From contig CAWFQE010000010.1 of the NCBI GenBank assembly GCA_963817885.1, positions 186,001 through 250,000 on the forward strand: a stretch of 64,000 nt of DNA, given 5' to 3'. Positions 17,435 through 27,215 of the stretch are shown here, one piece after another; within the stretch, counting starts at the first letter, position 1; the number at the start of each line of letters is the position of its first letter. The notes under the pieces are model-generated. The model searched no databases, was not told where the DNA came from, and saw only the letters and a program-made list of their open reading frames with translations. Made by a program: the position numbers and the translations under genes. The stretch is from CAVOHU01 sp963817885. Lineage in GTDB: Bacteria; Acidobacteriota; Vicinamibacteria; Vicinamibacterales; JAKQTR01.

Positions 17435-19637
17435 GTCCGCCGCCGGAAGCGCCGTTCGACATGTCGCGGCCGGGAACCTGACGGGGCAACGGCTCGATCC
17501 TGGCGATGGCGTCGCCTTCGAGGATCAGATCGACCACTTCGAGGCCGCGCGTGATCTCTCCGAACACGGTGTACTCGTGGTCGAGGCGCGGGTTGTCGAC
17601 CGTGTTCACGTAGAACTGCGCGTCGCCCGTGTCGCGACCGCGTGTGGATGTCCCGACCGTGCCCCGCGCGTTGGTCTGCAGGCCCAGCTCGTCGCGCATG
17701 AACGGCCCGTCGCCAACGAACTCGTTCGCGTCCGGGCTGCCGCCCTGGATGATGAACCCCGGCAGGATCCGGTGGAAGGTCAATCCGTTGTAGTAACCCG
17801 ACTTGACCAGGCGCATCACGCGCCAGGCGGAGATCGGCGTGTCGTGGATGAAGAACCGCACATCGAAGCTGCGCCCGCCCGTAATGGTGATGCGAATGCC
17901 TGGCGGCAGCGCGTCGACGTCCTCCGGCGTCGGGGCGGGCGCCCCTGCCGGCCGCCCTGGAACTGGATCCCGGCGCGTTCCACTCCAGGCCGACAGGATA
18001 TCTGCGGCGCGCTTCGCCACAGCAGGATCGAAATCGCCCAGGTAGGGCTCCAGGGCCGGCGCCTGCTGCGGGTCTGCCAGTTCCTGAATCCGCTCCAGGA
18101 GTGCGAGTCGAGGATCGCGCGATGTCTCGCGGCGCTCGGCGGAAATGACAGCCAGCGCGCTCAGCAGGGCGCGCGTTGCGTCGGCGCGAAGCGGCGTCCC
18201 CTTCAGCCCTCGTGCCGCCTGCATCACGACCTGGTAGGCGGGACGATCGAGCGCGCCGACCAGCACCGGATCGGCGCCCCGGCCCTTCACGCGGACAAGC
18301 GCGGCGAGCGCCGCCTCTCGAACGTTCGCGCTGCGATCCGCCGACAGCGTTGTGAGCGTTTCCGCATCGTTGAGGACATCAGCGGCCCGCGCGGCATACA
18401 TCCTGACCTGCCACACGGGATGCATAACCAGACCGGGGAGCATCAGCCTCGCCTCGGCCGGCGCCCGCCTGGCGAGCGACACGATGGCGTGGGCCGGGGT
18501 GTGCCAGTCTTTGACGGTCCAGGCGCTTTGCATGCCCGGCGCGAGGCGACCGGCCCTGGCGGCGGCCGGTGATTCGCCCGCCTGTGAGACCGTCGATGCC
18601 GGCGCCTGAAGGGATCGTGCCATCGCGACGAGAGCCGGCGTCACCGATCGGTCCGTCGGACAGTTGCCCGAGGCTCCGAGCAGGTCGATCGCCAGCAAGC
18701 TCACGTGAGGATTCGAGTCGTTGACCGCTCGCAATTCGACGACGCACGACACGGTCGCCAGGTGCCGCCCGTGCGCTCGCAATCCTTCGTACCGAACCAT
18801 CGCGTCCGGGTCTTTCAATGCACGCTCGACCATGGCCGCGCGGCGCTCGAATGTCCCATCGGCGACGGCCGCGACGATAGCAAGCCGGCGGACCTGGGGG
18901 TCGGCATCGTCCTGGGCACGCAGCTGCACGTCTCCAAGCACGCGTCCGGCATTGAGTGCCAGCATCGCCATGCGCCGCGCCCGCAGCTGATCGATGCTGG
19001 TGCCGGCTCCGGAAGGTCCGGCCGCGATGCCGATCAGCAGGTCGATGGTCGGCTTCGCGGCGCGGAACTGCCTGCTCCACCCGCGGCGAACGAGCGCCTC
19101 CAGGCCCTTGATCGCCCCGACGCGCAGTGCGCCCGGACCGGTTGCCGATTGCGCGGCGCCGACCAGCACGGCCTCGACGCGCTGCATGTCCGGCACGCCG
19201 GCGTAGGGAAGGCGGCCAAGCGTTTCGCACAGCACGCCGCGGACCATCGCATTCTGTTCGACGGACAGGCGATCGAGAAGTGCCTCGGTGGGCAGCTCGG
19301 TCTGTTTCGCCGCGATTTGCCCAAGCGCGTTCGCCGCTTCGGCCCTCACGTCGGCCGACTCGGCCGTCAGCAGCGGCGCGATGTCCGCGGCAAACTGCGG
19401 ATCTTCGAGCCGTCCGAGCGCACGCGCCGCCATGCGCTGGATCCCGGCAGACGCGCTCTTCGCGCCCGACAGCAACGGCGCCGCCTGCTCGCGCGTGAGG
19501 GGCCGGCCATCTTCGGCCGCAAGCATTGCGGAGCGCAACTCACGGGCGGCGTCGGGATTCTGCGGCGCAGGCCGCAGTCGTGCGCCACTTCCAGCCAGAC
19601 AGCCCACTGCGAGGATCGCAACCGCAATGCGTTTCAT
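17430..19637 (-). CDS. Exported HEAT-repeat protein with C-terminal cyclophilin domain
   Basis: 735 residues. It begins with a signal peptide (MKRIAVAILAVGCLAGSG). Residues about 30-540 are HEAT/PBS-type repeats (AARALGRLEDP, AANALGQIAA, YEGLRAHGRHLA, LLAIDLLGASGN). After a Pro-rich linker, residues about 560-735 form a cyclophilin peptidyl-prolyl isomerase: NGLTFHRILPGFIIQGG, GTSTRGRDTGDAQFYVN, DHEYTVFGEITRGLEVVD. The FHR and QF elements of the active site are present, so isomerase activity is plausible. The protein probably acts outside the cytoplasm as a folding factor that docks partners on the HEAT scaffold. HEAT-cyclophilin fusions occur in a few phyla; the partner is unknown. Confidence 0.88.
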   Translation of the reverse strand: MKRIAVAILAVGCLAGSGARLRPAPQNPDAARELRSAMLAAEDGRPLTREQAAPLLSGAKSASAGIQRMAARALGRLEDPQFAADIAPLLTAESADVRAEAANALGQIAAKQTELPTEALLDRLSVEQNAMVRGVLCETLGRLPYAGVPDMQRVEAVLVGAAQSATGPGALRVGAIKGLEALVRRGWSRQFRAAKPTIDLLIGIAAGPSGAGTSIDQLRARRMAMLALNAGRVLGDVQLRAQDDADPQVRRLAIVAAVADGTFERRAAMVERALKDPDAMVRYEGLRAHGRHLATVSCVVELRAVNDSNPHVSLLAIDLLGASGNCPTDRSVTPALVAMARSLQAPASTVSQAGESPAAARAGRLAPGMQSAWTVKDWHTPAHAIVSLARRAPAEARLMLPGLVMHPVWQVRMYAARAADVLNDAETLTTLSADRSANVREAALAALVRVKGRGADPVLVGALDRPAYQVVMQAARGLKGTPLRADATRALLSALAVISAERRETSRDPRLALLERIQELADPQQAPALEPYLGDFDPAVAKRAADILSAWSGTRRDPVPGRPAGAPAPTPEDVDALPPGIRITITGGRSFDVRFFIHDTPISAWRVMRLVKSGYYNGLTFHRILPGFIIQGGSPDANEFVGDGPFMRDELGLQTNARGTVGTSTRGRDTGDAQFYVNTVDNPRLDHEYTVFGEITRGLEVVDLILEGDAIARIEPLPRQVPGRDMSNGASGGGL

Positions 19638-19664
19638 CTCATCGACCCTGGTGCAGATCGCCCT

Positions 19665-21653
19665 TCAGCCCTGACTTCGAGGCGGTCTCTTCCCCGAGTA
19701 CTCGAGCATCTGCGCCGTCAGATCGAGCGGATGCGACACCTTGACGTCGAGGACTGCGCCGGTCGCGTCCAGAACGGGTTCGAGCCGCGGCATCACGAAC
19801 CCCGTATAGGAGGGGATGTCCGCGCGTTCGACGCGCGCCACGACCTCGTCTCGAAGCGCCGCCTCGAAGTGCACGCCGTAGGTCTCCACCAGCGCGAGGG
19901 CGGACGCGTAATCGCCCTGGCTCTTGATGCGCTGCACTTCGGCCAGCAGGCGCCCCACGCCGGTTCGGAACGCGTCGAGGTCGGCGACGACAAAATACGT
20001 CTTGCCGTCCCGATGGCGCTCGGTCACGCCGCGCGTGTTGGCCATGAGCCAGCGCACCACGAGCTGGCGGTTCCGCATGTGGTCTTCTTCGATCTGTGTG
20101 CCCTCCCGCACCCGCCGCAACTGGACCAGCGCGTTTCGCGAGTACGCCTCGTACTCCGCGCGGGCGATGTCGGCGTGGTGCTCGATCGGCACCAGCCCAA
20201 GCTCGGCGATGACCGGATCGGGCAGGAAGTAGAGCGCGACAAGGTCCGCCCGGGCCTCTTCGATCGTCGAGAAACACTCCCTGAGCGCGGCCTGAGGGCC
20301 GCCCGTCAGCCGTTCGTCGATCTGGCCGGACGCGTGGCCGATGACTTCGTGGAGGTTGGTGGTCAGCTCCGAGGCGGCGCTGCTCCATCGCGCCGCGCGC
20401 TCGGCCTCTTCTTCGGTCCACGCGAACTCGTGCCAGAGCGCCTGGGGCGTCGATCGGTCGTAGGCCTCCATCACGTTGGTCAGCGACACGGACTTGCTGC
20501 CGTACTGCTGGCGGATGCTCTCGTCGTTCGGCAGGTTGATCCCGATGGGCGTCACGGGCCCCGAATCGCCCGTCTCGATGACGACGTCGATCGCGTTGGC
20601 CGAGATGCCGGTCACGCCCTGCTTCCGGTATCGTGGATCCCACGGCATCCTGTCCTCGAACCACTGGGCGTGACGGGCCAGCGACCTGATGGCCTCGGTC
20701 TTCGTCTCGTTGACGTAGTAGACCAGGCCTTCCCATGCGCCCTTCCGGCCCCGGGCGTCCATGTAGACTTCGACGAATCCGTTGATCGTGTCCACACGCG
20801 CATGGCGGTCCCGCACCCACGCGATGTCGTACACGCGCCTGTCCGCATCCTCGCCGGATCGATAGAACCTGACCAGCGCGCGCAGCGCATCGCCGGTCGA
20901 GGGTGGCGCAAGCGGGATGGCCCGTTCGAGGTGGGCGACGATCGCCGCGATCTCCCTGCCGTAGCGCCCGTCGAACCGGTACACCTCCTCGACCAGCTGT
21001 CCATCCCGCTTGACCAGCCTGGAGTTCAGCGGATAACGCTCTTCGAAGCCGTCGAGGTCCGCCATGCTCACGGACTGGTAGAGATTGTTGGCACTCGACG
21101 CCAGGATGTCCCGCCCGTTGCCCGGCGTCTTGTTGGTGACGCTGCTGTCGCGGTCGGGGTCGAAGAAACAGGGCGCGAGGCGCGCCATCAACCCGTCGAG
21201 CGTCTCACCCGGCTGCAGGGGGAACCTCGCCCCGCCGCCCGCAGCCGCCCGGGCGGCCCTGGCCAGCTCGTCGGGCGTGCAGTCCAGCACGAACTTGCGC
21301 GCGGTCAGATTGTTGTGGGGTCCGCTGTTGAGCCAGAAGAGTTTCGTGTAGTGCGTGACGCGTGACAGAACGCCGGGCTCGACGCCCGCCGGGTGAGTGA
21401 TGATCTCTTCGAGCACCTCGCGCATCTCGAGGCTGTGCGCGTAGCGCTGATCGTAGTAGATGTCGCGGCCGGCGAGAGCGGCCGCGTACAGGTGATAGAT
21501 CAGGGCCCGCTCGGCGAGTGTCAGCGCGTCGAAGCCGTCCGCGTAGACCTGCACGACGGCCGCCTCGCCGACGCGCTCGAGCAGGTACGGGCGCCCGGTC
21601 GCGCCCGTCAGATCGTCACCGTTTCCAGGTAATCCGGCACGTGCAGCGGCCAT
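19665..21653 (-). CDS. Dipeptidyl peptidase III-like metallopeptidase (M49)
   Basis: 662 residues from the chosen start. The zinc site is HEVIGHASG (HExxxH, near residue 435), followed by EEARADLVALYFL carrying the third ligand Glu; this spaced motif is specific to family M49. The substrate-domain sequences TNVMEAYDRS and YTGFVMPRLEPV also fit. The start is the ATG at 21653, preceded by AAGGAG at 5 bases. It overlaps the end of the beta-CASP gene by 46 bases in another frame, so expression is probably coupled. No signal peptide is seen, which suggests a cytoplasmic peptidase that trims oligopeptides two residues at a time. Confidence 0.85.
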   Translation of the reverse strand: MAAARAGLPGNGDDLTGATGRPYLLERVGEAAVVQVYADGFDALTLAERALIYHLYAAALAGRDIYYDQRYAHSLEMREVLEEIITHPAGVEPGVLSRVTHYTKLFWLNSGPHNNLTARKFVLDCTPDELARAARAAAGGGARFPLQPGETLDGLMARLAPCFFDPDRDSSVTNKTPGNGRDILASSANNLYQSVSMADLDGFEERYPLNSRLVKRDGQLVEEVYRFDGRYGREIAAIVAHLERAIPLAPPSTGDALRALVRFYRSGEDADRRVYDIAWVRDRHARVDTINGFVEVYMDARGRKGAWEGLVYYVNETKTEAIRSLARHAQWFEDRMPWDPRYRKQGVTGISANAIDVVIETGDSGPVTPIGINLPNDESIRQQYGSKSVSLTNVMEAYDRSTPQALWHEFAWTEEEAERAARWSSAASELTTNLHEVIGHASGQIDERLTGGPQAALRECFSTIEEARADLVALYFLPDPVIAELGLVPIEHHADIARAEYEAYSRNALVQLRRVREGTQIEEDHMRNRQLVVRWLMANTRGVTERHRDGKTYFVVADLDAFRTGVGRLLAEVQRIKSQGDYASALALVETYGVHFEAALRDEVVARVERADIPSYTGFVMPRLEPVLDATGAVLDVKVSHPLDLTAQMLEYSGKRPPRSQG

Positions 21654-22987
21654 CCAAGCTCCTTCTCGATTCTCGCTTTCAGCGCATCCTGCGCGGCCGG
21701 CTCGCCGTGCACGAGGCAGGTCATCTCCGGGGCCTTCGAGAAGCCATGGAGCCAACGCATGATCTCGTTCGCGTCGGCGTGGGCGGACATCGAGTCGATC
21801 TGCGCGATCTGGGCCGCGACCGTGATCCATTGCCCGTGAATCTTGACCTGCTTTTCTCCGGACACGAGCGATCGCCCGCGGGTGCCGGCCGCCTGGTAGC
21901 CGACAAACAGGACCGAGTCGCGCGGATTGGGCAACGCGGCCTTGAGGTGGTACAGCACCCGCCCGCCGGTGGCCATGCCGCTCGACGAGATGACGATGCA
22001 CGGGGCGGTGGAGGCGACCAGCTCCTTGGATGCCTGCGGCGTCGAAATCGCCGTGAAACGCCGCGTCGAGAATGCCGACACACGACCGTGGCGCGCCCTC
22101 ATGTCGGGATCGAGATCCTCGCTGCGCGCGTAGTCCTTCATCGCGTCGACGGCCATCGGGCTGTCGAGGTAGACCGGCAGGACGGGGATGCGGTGCTCGT
22201 CTTCGAGCGTCTTCAGCCAGTAGATGACCTCTTCGACGCGCCCGACGGCGAACGACGGGATGATCAGCTTCCCGCCCCGTTCGGCGGTCGCCTTTACGAT
22301 CTCCGCCAGCTTCGTTCCGTCATCGTCGGGCTCATGGAGACGGTCGCCGTAGGTCGATTCGACCAGCAGGACGTCGGCGGAATCGACTTGCGTGGGATCC
22401 GGAAGGACAGGCCGCGAGTAGCGGCCCAGATCGCCGCTGAAGAGCACCTGGCGGCCGCCCTGGCCCTCGAAGGTCAGCCTGACGAACGCCGATCCGAGCA
22501 GGTGCCCGGCGTCGAGAAACTCGATGGTGACGCCGGAACCGATCGGCATCGGCCGCAGGTATCCCACCGGCTGCAGGTGCCCGAGGGCCCGCTGCGCGTC
22601 GATCTCGGTGAACAGCGGCAATGCGGGCGCGTGCTTGGTGTAGCCCTGGCGGTTCGCCTCTCGCGCGTCTTCTTCCGCGAGCCGGCCCGCGTCGGGAAGC
22701 AGGATCCGGCACAGATCCGCGGTGCCCGGCGTGCAGAAGATCCGGCCCCTGAATCCGTCGCGAACCAGCTTCGGCAGGTACCCCGTGTGATCGATGTGGG
22801 CATGCGTGATGACGACCGCGTCGAGACTCGACGGATCGACGGGCAGCGGCTGCCAGTTGCGTTCCCGCAGTTCCTTGAGCCCCTGGAACAGCCCGCAATC
22901 GACGAGGAACTGGCGGGACCCCGTCTTCACCAGGTATTTCGAGCCAGTCACCGTCCGGGCCGCGCCAAGCAACGTCAGGGTTGCCAT
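21608..22987 (-). CDS. Beta-CASP metallo-beta-lactamase-fold hydrolase
   Basis: 459 residues. The metal motif THAHIDHTG (near residue 60), the Asp in LFSGDLGRYSRP and later His in DSMSAHADANE and CLVHGEPAAQ give a complete binuclear zinc site. The beta-CASP insert is marked by ISSSGMATGGRVLYHLK. The protein resembles bacterial homologues of CPSF73/YSH1 and RNase J-like nucleases. RNA cleavage or processing is the family expectation, not shown here. A CCTGAAAGGACATC leader with AAGGA gives a normal ribosome site. The gene starts the two-gene unit with the M49 peptidase. Confidence 0.88.
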   Translation of the reverse strand: MATLTLLGAARTVTGSKYLVKTGSRQFLVDCGLFQGLKELRERNWQPLPVDPSSLDAVVITHAHIDHTGYLPKLVRDGFRGRIFCTPGTADLCRILLPDAGRLAEEDAREANRQGYTKHAPALPLFTEIDAQRALGHLQPVGYLRPMPIGSGVTIEFLDAGHLLGSAFVRLTFEGQGGRQVLFSGDLGRYSRPVLPDPTQVDSADVLLVESTYGDRLHEPDDDGTKLAEIVKATAERGGKLIIPSFAVGRVEEVIYWLKTLEDEHRIPVLPVYLDSPMAVDAMKDYARSEDLDPDMRARHGRVSAFSTRRFTAISTPQASKELVASTAPCIVISSSGMATGGRVLYHLKAALPNPRDSVLFVGYQAAGTRGRSLVSGEKQVKIHGQWITVAAQIAQIDSMSAHADANEIMRWLHGFSKAPEMTCLVHGEPAAQDALKARIEKELGWPLHVPDYLETVTI

Positions 22988-23073
22988 GATGTCCTTTCAG
23001 GAGAATGTGTTGGTTCGGACGCCGGACGGGGCCGATCTCGGGCGAATCCGGCGTCCACCAGGAAGTTCGAGCA

Positions 23074-24058
23074 TCAGGCGAACAGTCCGACCTGGCCGCC
23101 TGTGTGCCAGAAGAGAATCGTCATGCGATCCGGGTAGGCGCCCCGGCGGATGTGGGCCAGCAGCCCGGCCATCGCCTTGGACGTGTAGACCGGATCGAGA
23201 AAGATCGCCTCGGTTCGCGCCAGCAGCGCGATCGCTTCCTTCGACTCGGCGGTCGGGATGCCGTACCCGTCGCCGACGAAGCCGTCATCGACCTCGATGG
23301 GGCGATCGGCCGCGAGCGGCTTGCCATCGATGCCGAGCAGGTCCCCCATGCCCTCGATGATCGTTCTGACCTCGTCCTGGATGTCTCTGGAAGAGTTGTC
23401 GGCGCTGATCCCCACGCACGCGGGTCGGCAGGTGCAGCAGCGAGCAGCCGGCCAGCAGTCCCGACTGCGTGCCGCCCGAGGAGGTCGAGTGCACGATGAG
23501 ATCGGGAATCACGCCGGAATCGACCATCTCGAGCACGCCCCTGGCCAGCCCGAGCGCGCCGAGCGGCGTGGAGGCGCCCAGCGGGATCTCGTAGGGCTTG
23601 CGGCCCTTTCGCCGCAGGTCGGCCGCGATGGCGGCCATCGCCGGCGCCCGTTCGTCGCGCGTGGCGACGTAGTGCACGCGGGCACCCGCCATCTCGTCGA
23701 TGAGCACGTTGGCGGTCAGGGTGTCGGGCTTGCGGCCGTTCAAGACGAGCACGCACTCGAGGCCGCATCGCGCCGCCGCGCAGGCGACGACCCTCGCCGA
23801 GTTCGACTGGACGCCGCCGACCGACAGCAGCGTGTCGGCGCCCTCGGCCACGGCTTTCGAAACGACAAGTGCGATCTTCCTGACCTTGTTGCCGCCGAAT
23901 CCGAATGGAAGCGCATCGTCGCGCTTGATGAGCAGGTGGGGCCCTCCGCCGAGCGCGTCCCGCAGCCGCGACAGTTTCTGTACCGGCGACGGGTCCCGCC
24001 AGAGATCGAGACTGGGTATCGCCCGCAACCGGTCGACGGCGGCTCCGTGAGTGCTCAT
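23074..24058 (-). CDS. D-cysteine desulfhydrase / ACC deaminase family PLP enzyme (one frameshift)
   Basis: Two frames combine to about 328 residues of a fold-type II PLP enzyme. The PLP lysine is in FGGNKVRKIA; VGGVQSNSARVVACAAA and STSSGGTQSGLLAG (phosphate-binding loop) follow. The frame breaks near 23405-23425, inside LLHLPTR / GISADNSS; the tail (DGFVGDGYGIP, LDPVYTSKAMAGL, FWHTGG) is complete in the second frame. The family splits D-cysteine to pyruvate, H2S and ammonia, or deaminates 1-aminocyclopropane-1-carboxylate; the two cannot be separated here. A TACAAT box lies 7 bases before the ATG. Confidence 0.78.
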
Positions 24059-24065
24059 GGCCGGT

Positions 24066-24071
24066 ATTGTA
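24066..24071 (-). promoter_or_regulatory. Putative -10 box (TACAAT) for leaderless PLP-enzyme mRNA
   Basis: TACAAT on the minus strand, 7 bases, then ATG at 24058. On the plus strand the overlapping TATACT (24070-24075) could serve the divergent gene at 24194. Confidence 0.4.
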
Positions 24072-24193
24072 TACTCACCAGATGGCTCCGACCTCGGGCG
24101 GGCCGGCGGCCTTCAGGGAAGGGTGTTCGACAAATCCGCATCCCGCAATTTACGCCGCGGTGGCGGTGCACGGTACGAAGGCAAGGAGGACTC

Positions 24194-24982
24194 ATGAAGA
24201 GGTGTGCAGCAATTCTCTGCGGAGCGATGATGTTGGCGTCTCCCGCCCTGGCCGACGTGACCATGAAGGCGGCCGGATCGGGCAAGGGCCTGGGAATGTC
24301 CAAGGACATGCAGATGGTGACCTACATCAAGGGCACCAAGATGCGCACCGAGGTCATCAACGGCGATCAGGTCATCGCGACCATCACCGATCTCAACGCG
24401 CAGAAGATGATCCAGATCAACGTCAAGAAGAAGGAAGCCGAGATCTGGGACCTGAGCAAGATGGCGGCTGACGTCGAGAAGGGTGTCGGCACCGTGGTCC
24501 CGACCGTGTCGTTCAAGCCGAACGGCCAGACCAAGGAAATCGCCGGCCGCAACTGCACCGGGTACGACCTGAGCATCACGCTTCCGATGATGGCCGGCAA
24601 GGAAGGCCCCGACGACATGCGCATCGTCATGGCCGGACCGATCTGGATCGCGAAGGACGCGCCGGGCACGAAGGACTTCGCCGCCTACTACAAGGCCGCG
24701 ATCGAGCTGGGCTTCGTGTTCAACAACCCGCAGCAGGCGAAAGCGCAGCCGGCGCAGGTCAAGGCGTACAACGAGATGTATCGATCGATGATCGCCGCGA
24801 GCGGCCTGGCCTACGGCCAGGAGATCGCCATCAAGATGGAGGGCGGCGGCCCGATGGGCGGCATCATGAGCAGGGTGGGCGGCATGTCCATGTCGACAAC
24901 GGTCACCGGCGTGTCGCTCGATCCCCTGCCGGACGACACCTTCACGGTTCCGATGGGCTTCAAGACGAAGATCAACAAGTAA
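24194..24982 (+). CDS. Exported DUF4412-like protein
   Basis: 262 residues with a clean signal peptide (RCAAILCGAMMLASPALA, cleavage near residue 21). The mature part has the DUF4412-like pattern of a one-sided beta-sheet fold: MVTYIKGTKMRTEV, MIQINVKKKEAEIWD, TGYDLSITLPMMAGKEGP. The family resembles periplasmic lipid-binding folds but has no established function. AAGGAGGA ends 3 bases before the ATG, the strongest ribosome site in the window, and codon use is strongly biased, so high expression is likely. It ends before a stem-loop at 24997. Confidence 0.75.
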   Translation: MKRCAAILCGAMMLASPALADVTMKAAGSGKGLGMSKDMQMVTYIKGTKMRTEVINGDQVIATITDLNAQKMIQINVKKKEAEIWDLSKMAADVEKGVGTVVPTVSFKPNGQTKEIAGRNCTGYDLSITLPMMAGKEGPDDMRIVMAGPIWIAKDAPGTKDFAAYYKAAIELGFVFNNPQQAKAQPAQVKAYNEMYRSMIAASGLAYGQEIAIKMEGGGPMGGIMSRVGGMSMSTTVTGVSLDPLPDDTFTVPMGFKTKINK

Positions 24983-24996
24983 GCGGCGCCAATCGC

Positions 24997-25041
24997 GTCA
25001 GCCGGAGCGTCGGACGGAGCCGTCTCGACTGCCCGGCTGAC
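24997..25041. terminator. Two-tier stem-loop between convergent genes
   Basis: GTCAGCCGG (24997-25005) pairs with CCGGCTGAC (25033-25041), and inside it GACGG pairs with CCGTC around AG (25013-25024). It sits 15 bases after the stop of the DUF4412-like gene and before the end of the convergent aminotransferase. There is no U-tract, so termination is a guess. Confidence 0.4.
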
Positions 25042-25118
25042 GTGGTGACGTGGCGCGGCGGCACGCTCCCGGCGGCCGGCCGCTGACGGTTTCGACCTCC
25101 CCGGCACGCGCGGGCTGA

Positions 25119-26309
25119 TTACGGCGCGCGATCAAACACCCTTCGAATCGACTCGAGCGCCCCTTCGAGCTCGGCGCGGCTGCGCGCGAAGCAGAACCGC
25201 AGGTGGTCCTCGCCGTGCGGGCCGAAGTCGACGCCCGGCACGCAGCCGACCCGGCCGCGCGCGATGAGGTGTTCGACCATCGCCCACGAGCGCGACTCCG
25301 CCTTGACGCCGGCGGGGATCTGCCACGCCGCATCGATCTTCGGAAACGCGTAGAAGGCTCCGCGGGGCGGCGTGCCGCTGAAGACATGCCCCGCCGCCTT
25401 CCTGAGGCCGTCGTAGAAGATGTCGCGCCGGGCCTGCAGCTCCTGACGGTAGCGTTCCACCACCTCCTGCGAGCCTTCGAGGGCGCCGATGGCGCCGTAC
25501 TGCACGATTGACGACACGTTGTTGGTGGTCAGGCCGAGCAGCTTGCGAATGCGGTTCTGGATCGGCCCCGCCTTCGAGACGAGGTAGCCCATCCGCACGC
25601 CGGTCACCGCGTAGGTCTTGCTGAAGGTGAAGACCGAGACCGTGCGGTCGTGCATGCCGGGCAACGAGGCGAGACTGACGTGCCCGGTTCCGTCGAACAG
25701 CACATCCTCGTAGGCCTCGTCGGCAATCACCCAGAGATTGTGGGCGTGGGCGATGGCGGCCACGCGCTCCATGTCCTCGCGCGTCAGGACGCCGCCGGTC
25801 GGATTGTGCGGCGAGTTCAGGTAGATGCCCCGCGTCCGGGGCGTGACCCGCGACGCGAACTCGTCGAAGTCGTAGCGCCACCCGCGCGACTCGTGCAGCG
25901 CCACGCGGACGGGTTCGGCACGGGCGGCCATGAGCGAGCTGTACATCTGCGGCCAGATGGGATCCGGCACCAGCACTTCGTCGCCAGGCTCGACAAGGGC
26001 CTGGCACGCGAGATACAGGGCGTGCACACCGCCGTTGGACATCATCACTTCGTCCGGATCGCCGATCGGAATCCGGTTCTTCGACCTGAGTTTCTCCGCG
26101 AGCAGCTGTTGCAGGCGCGGCAGGCCGGAGGTCTGGAGATAGTGCGTGTGATTGGCGTCGATCGCGGCTTTGGCCGCCGCCTTGAACGATTCGGGGGCAT
26201 CGAAACTGAGATCGCCCTGGTCGAGCCGGAACGGCTGTTCGACCGAGTACATCAGGTCGCGAATGCGGATGATCCCCGAGGTTGGAACCGAGTCGAGAAA
26301 CGCTCCCAT
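25119..26309 (-). CDS. Class I/II PLP-dependent aminotransferase
   Basis: 396 residues, fold-type I. Recognised elements: the substrate loop YLQTSGLPRLQQLLAE, LNSPHNPTGGVL (Asn that contacts PLP), IADEAYEDVLFDG (Asp for the pyridine N) and SKTYAVTGVRMGYL with the Schiff-base lysine; the C-terminal Arg lies in DHLRFCFARS. It resembles aspartate/aromatic aminotransferases of subgroup I-gamma. The ribosome site GAGGAGA lies between the SDR stop and this ATG, 8 bases apart, so SDR and aminotransferase form an operon. The amino donor and acceptor are not predictable from sequence alone. Confidence 0.9.
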   Translation of the reverse strand: MGAFLDSVPTSGIIRIRDLMYSVEQPFRLDQGDLSFDAPESFKAAAKAAIDANHTHYLQTSGLPRLQQLLAEKLRSKNRIPIGDPDEVMMSNGGVHALYLACQALVEPGDEVLVPDPIWPQMYSSLMAARAEPVRVALHESRGWRYDFDEFASRVTPRTRGIYLNSPHNPTGGVLTREDMERVAAIAHAHNLWVIADEAYEDVLFDGTGHVSLASLPGMHDRTVSVFTFSKTYAVTGVRMGYLVSKAGPIQNRIRKLLGLTTNNVSSIVQYGAIGALEGSQEVVERYRQELQARRDIFYDGLRKAAGHVFSGTPPRGAFYAFPKIDAAWQIPAGVKAESRSWAMVEHLIARGRVGCVPGVDFGPHGEDHLRFCFARSRAELEGALESIRRVFDRAP

Positions 26310-26317
26310 CTTCTCCT

Positions 26318-27058
26318 CTACTTCAGGTGCCGTCCGCCGTCGACGCGGATGACCTCACCGGTGACGAAGTCGGTTTCGATCAGGAACAGGACGGCCTTGA
26401 CGATTTCCTGCTCTCCGCCCCAGCGCCCCAGCGGAGTCGCCTGCCTGGCGGCCTCGATCTCGTCCTGGCCGGCTCCGGCCGGCGGGAGGATCGGGCCCGG
26501 CGCGATGGCGTTGACCAGAATCCCGCTCGACGCCAGCTCGAGCGCCAGCGCCTCGGTCAGTGCAATCACGCCGCCCTTGGCGACGTAGTACGGCAGGAAT
26601 CCCGTGTACCGGGGCCGGCCACTGCGCGGCAGCCAGTCCGCGAAATTCACGATGCGTCCGCCGCCGGAGGCGCGCATGTGGGGAACCGCCGCCCGCGCGC
26701 AGAGGAAGGCGGCCCGCAGGTCGACCGAGAGGCCGGCGTCCCATTGCTCGCTGGTCAGGGTGTCGAAGGGCGTGGCGGCGTAGTGCGAGGCCATGTTCGC
26801 CAGCACGTCCAGCCGCCCGAGCGCCTTCATCGCGTCCTGCACGAGCGTGTCGCAGGCGGCGGGCTGGGAGAGATCCGCCTGAAGACAGACGGCCCGTCTC
26901 CCCAGCGCGCGCACGGCCGCTGCGGCCCGCTCGGCCTCGTCCTGCGACCGGTTGTAGCTCATGGCCACGTCGGCGCCGCGCGAGGCCAGCGCCTGCGCCA
27001 CCACGGCCCCGATGCGCCGCGGCCCGGTGATGAGAGCGACGCGGTCTGTGAGATCCAT
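26318..27058 (-). CDS. SDR-family oxidoreductase (pteridine reductase-like)
   Basis: 246 residues of a classical short-chain dehydrogenase. The cofactor motif ALITGPRRIGAVVAQAL has the RRIG form typical of pteridine-reductase-like SDRs and prefers NADPH. NMASHYA, the active-site YYVAK (Tyr and Lys) and NAIAPGPILPP follow. The start was placed at MDLTDRVALITG, 24 bases inside the longest frame. It is the first gene of an operon with the aminotransferase. Folate/biopterin reduction or general carbonyl reduction are both possible. Confidence 0.87.
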   Translation of the reverse strand: MDLTDRVALITGPRRIGAVVAQALASRGADVAMSYNRSQDEAERAAAAVRALGRRAVCLQADLSQPAACDTLVQDAMKALGRLDVLANMASHYAATPFDTLTSEQWDAGLSVDLRAAFLCARAAVPHMRASGGGRIVNFADWLPRSGRPRYTGFLPYYVAKGGVIALTEALALELASSGILVNAIAPGPILPPAGAGQDEIEAARQATPLGRWGGEQEIVKAVLFLIETDFVTGEVIRVDGGRHLK

Positions 27059-27215
27059 CCGGCAATTGGTACTCGTGAGCATGGCTGGCGATGATTTGCC
27101 TGGAATCAGGCGCCCCGGGCCCGTGATCCCGCGCTATGATTCGTGCAATCCTGCCGCACGGGCGGGCTGAGCCTGATGTCCGGTCCGCCCCAGGCGCTCA
27201 TCGTGAGGATGCCCG

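Noticed and set aside
18705..21365. 886-codon open frame on the plus strand
   Set aside because: It is antisense to the HEAT-cyclophilin and M49 genes, is rich in Arg/His/Asp as typical of a shadow frame in GC-rich DNA, and contains no family motif.
21654..22001. Longer N-terminus for the M49 peptidase
   Set aside because: It lies fully inside the beta-CASP gene in another frame. The ATG at 21653 has an AAGGAG site and gives a normal length.
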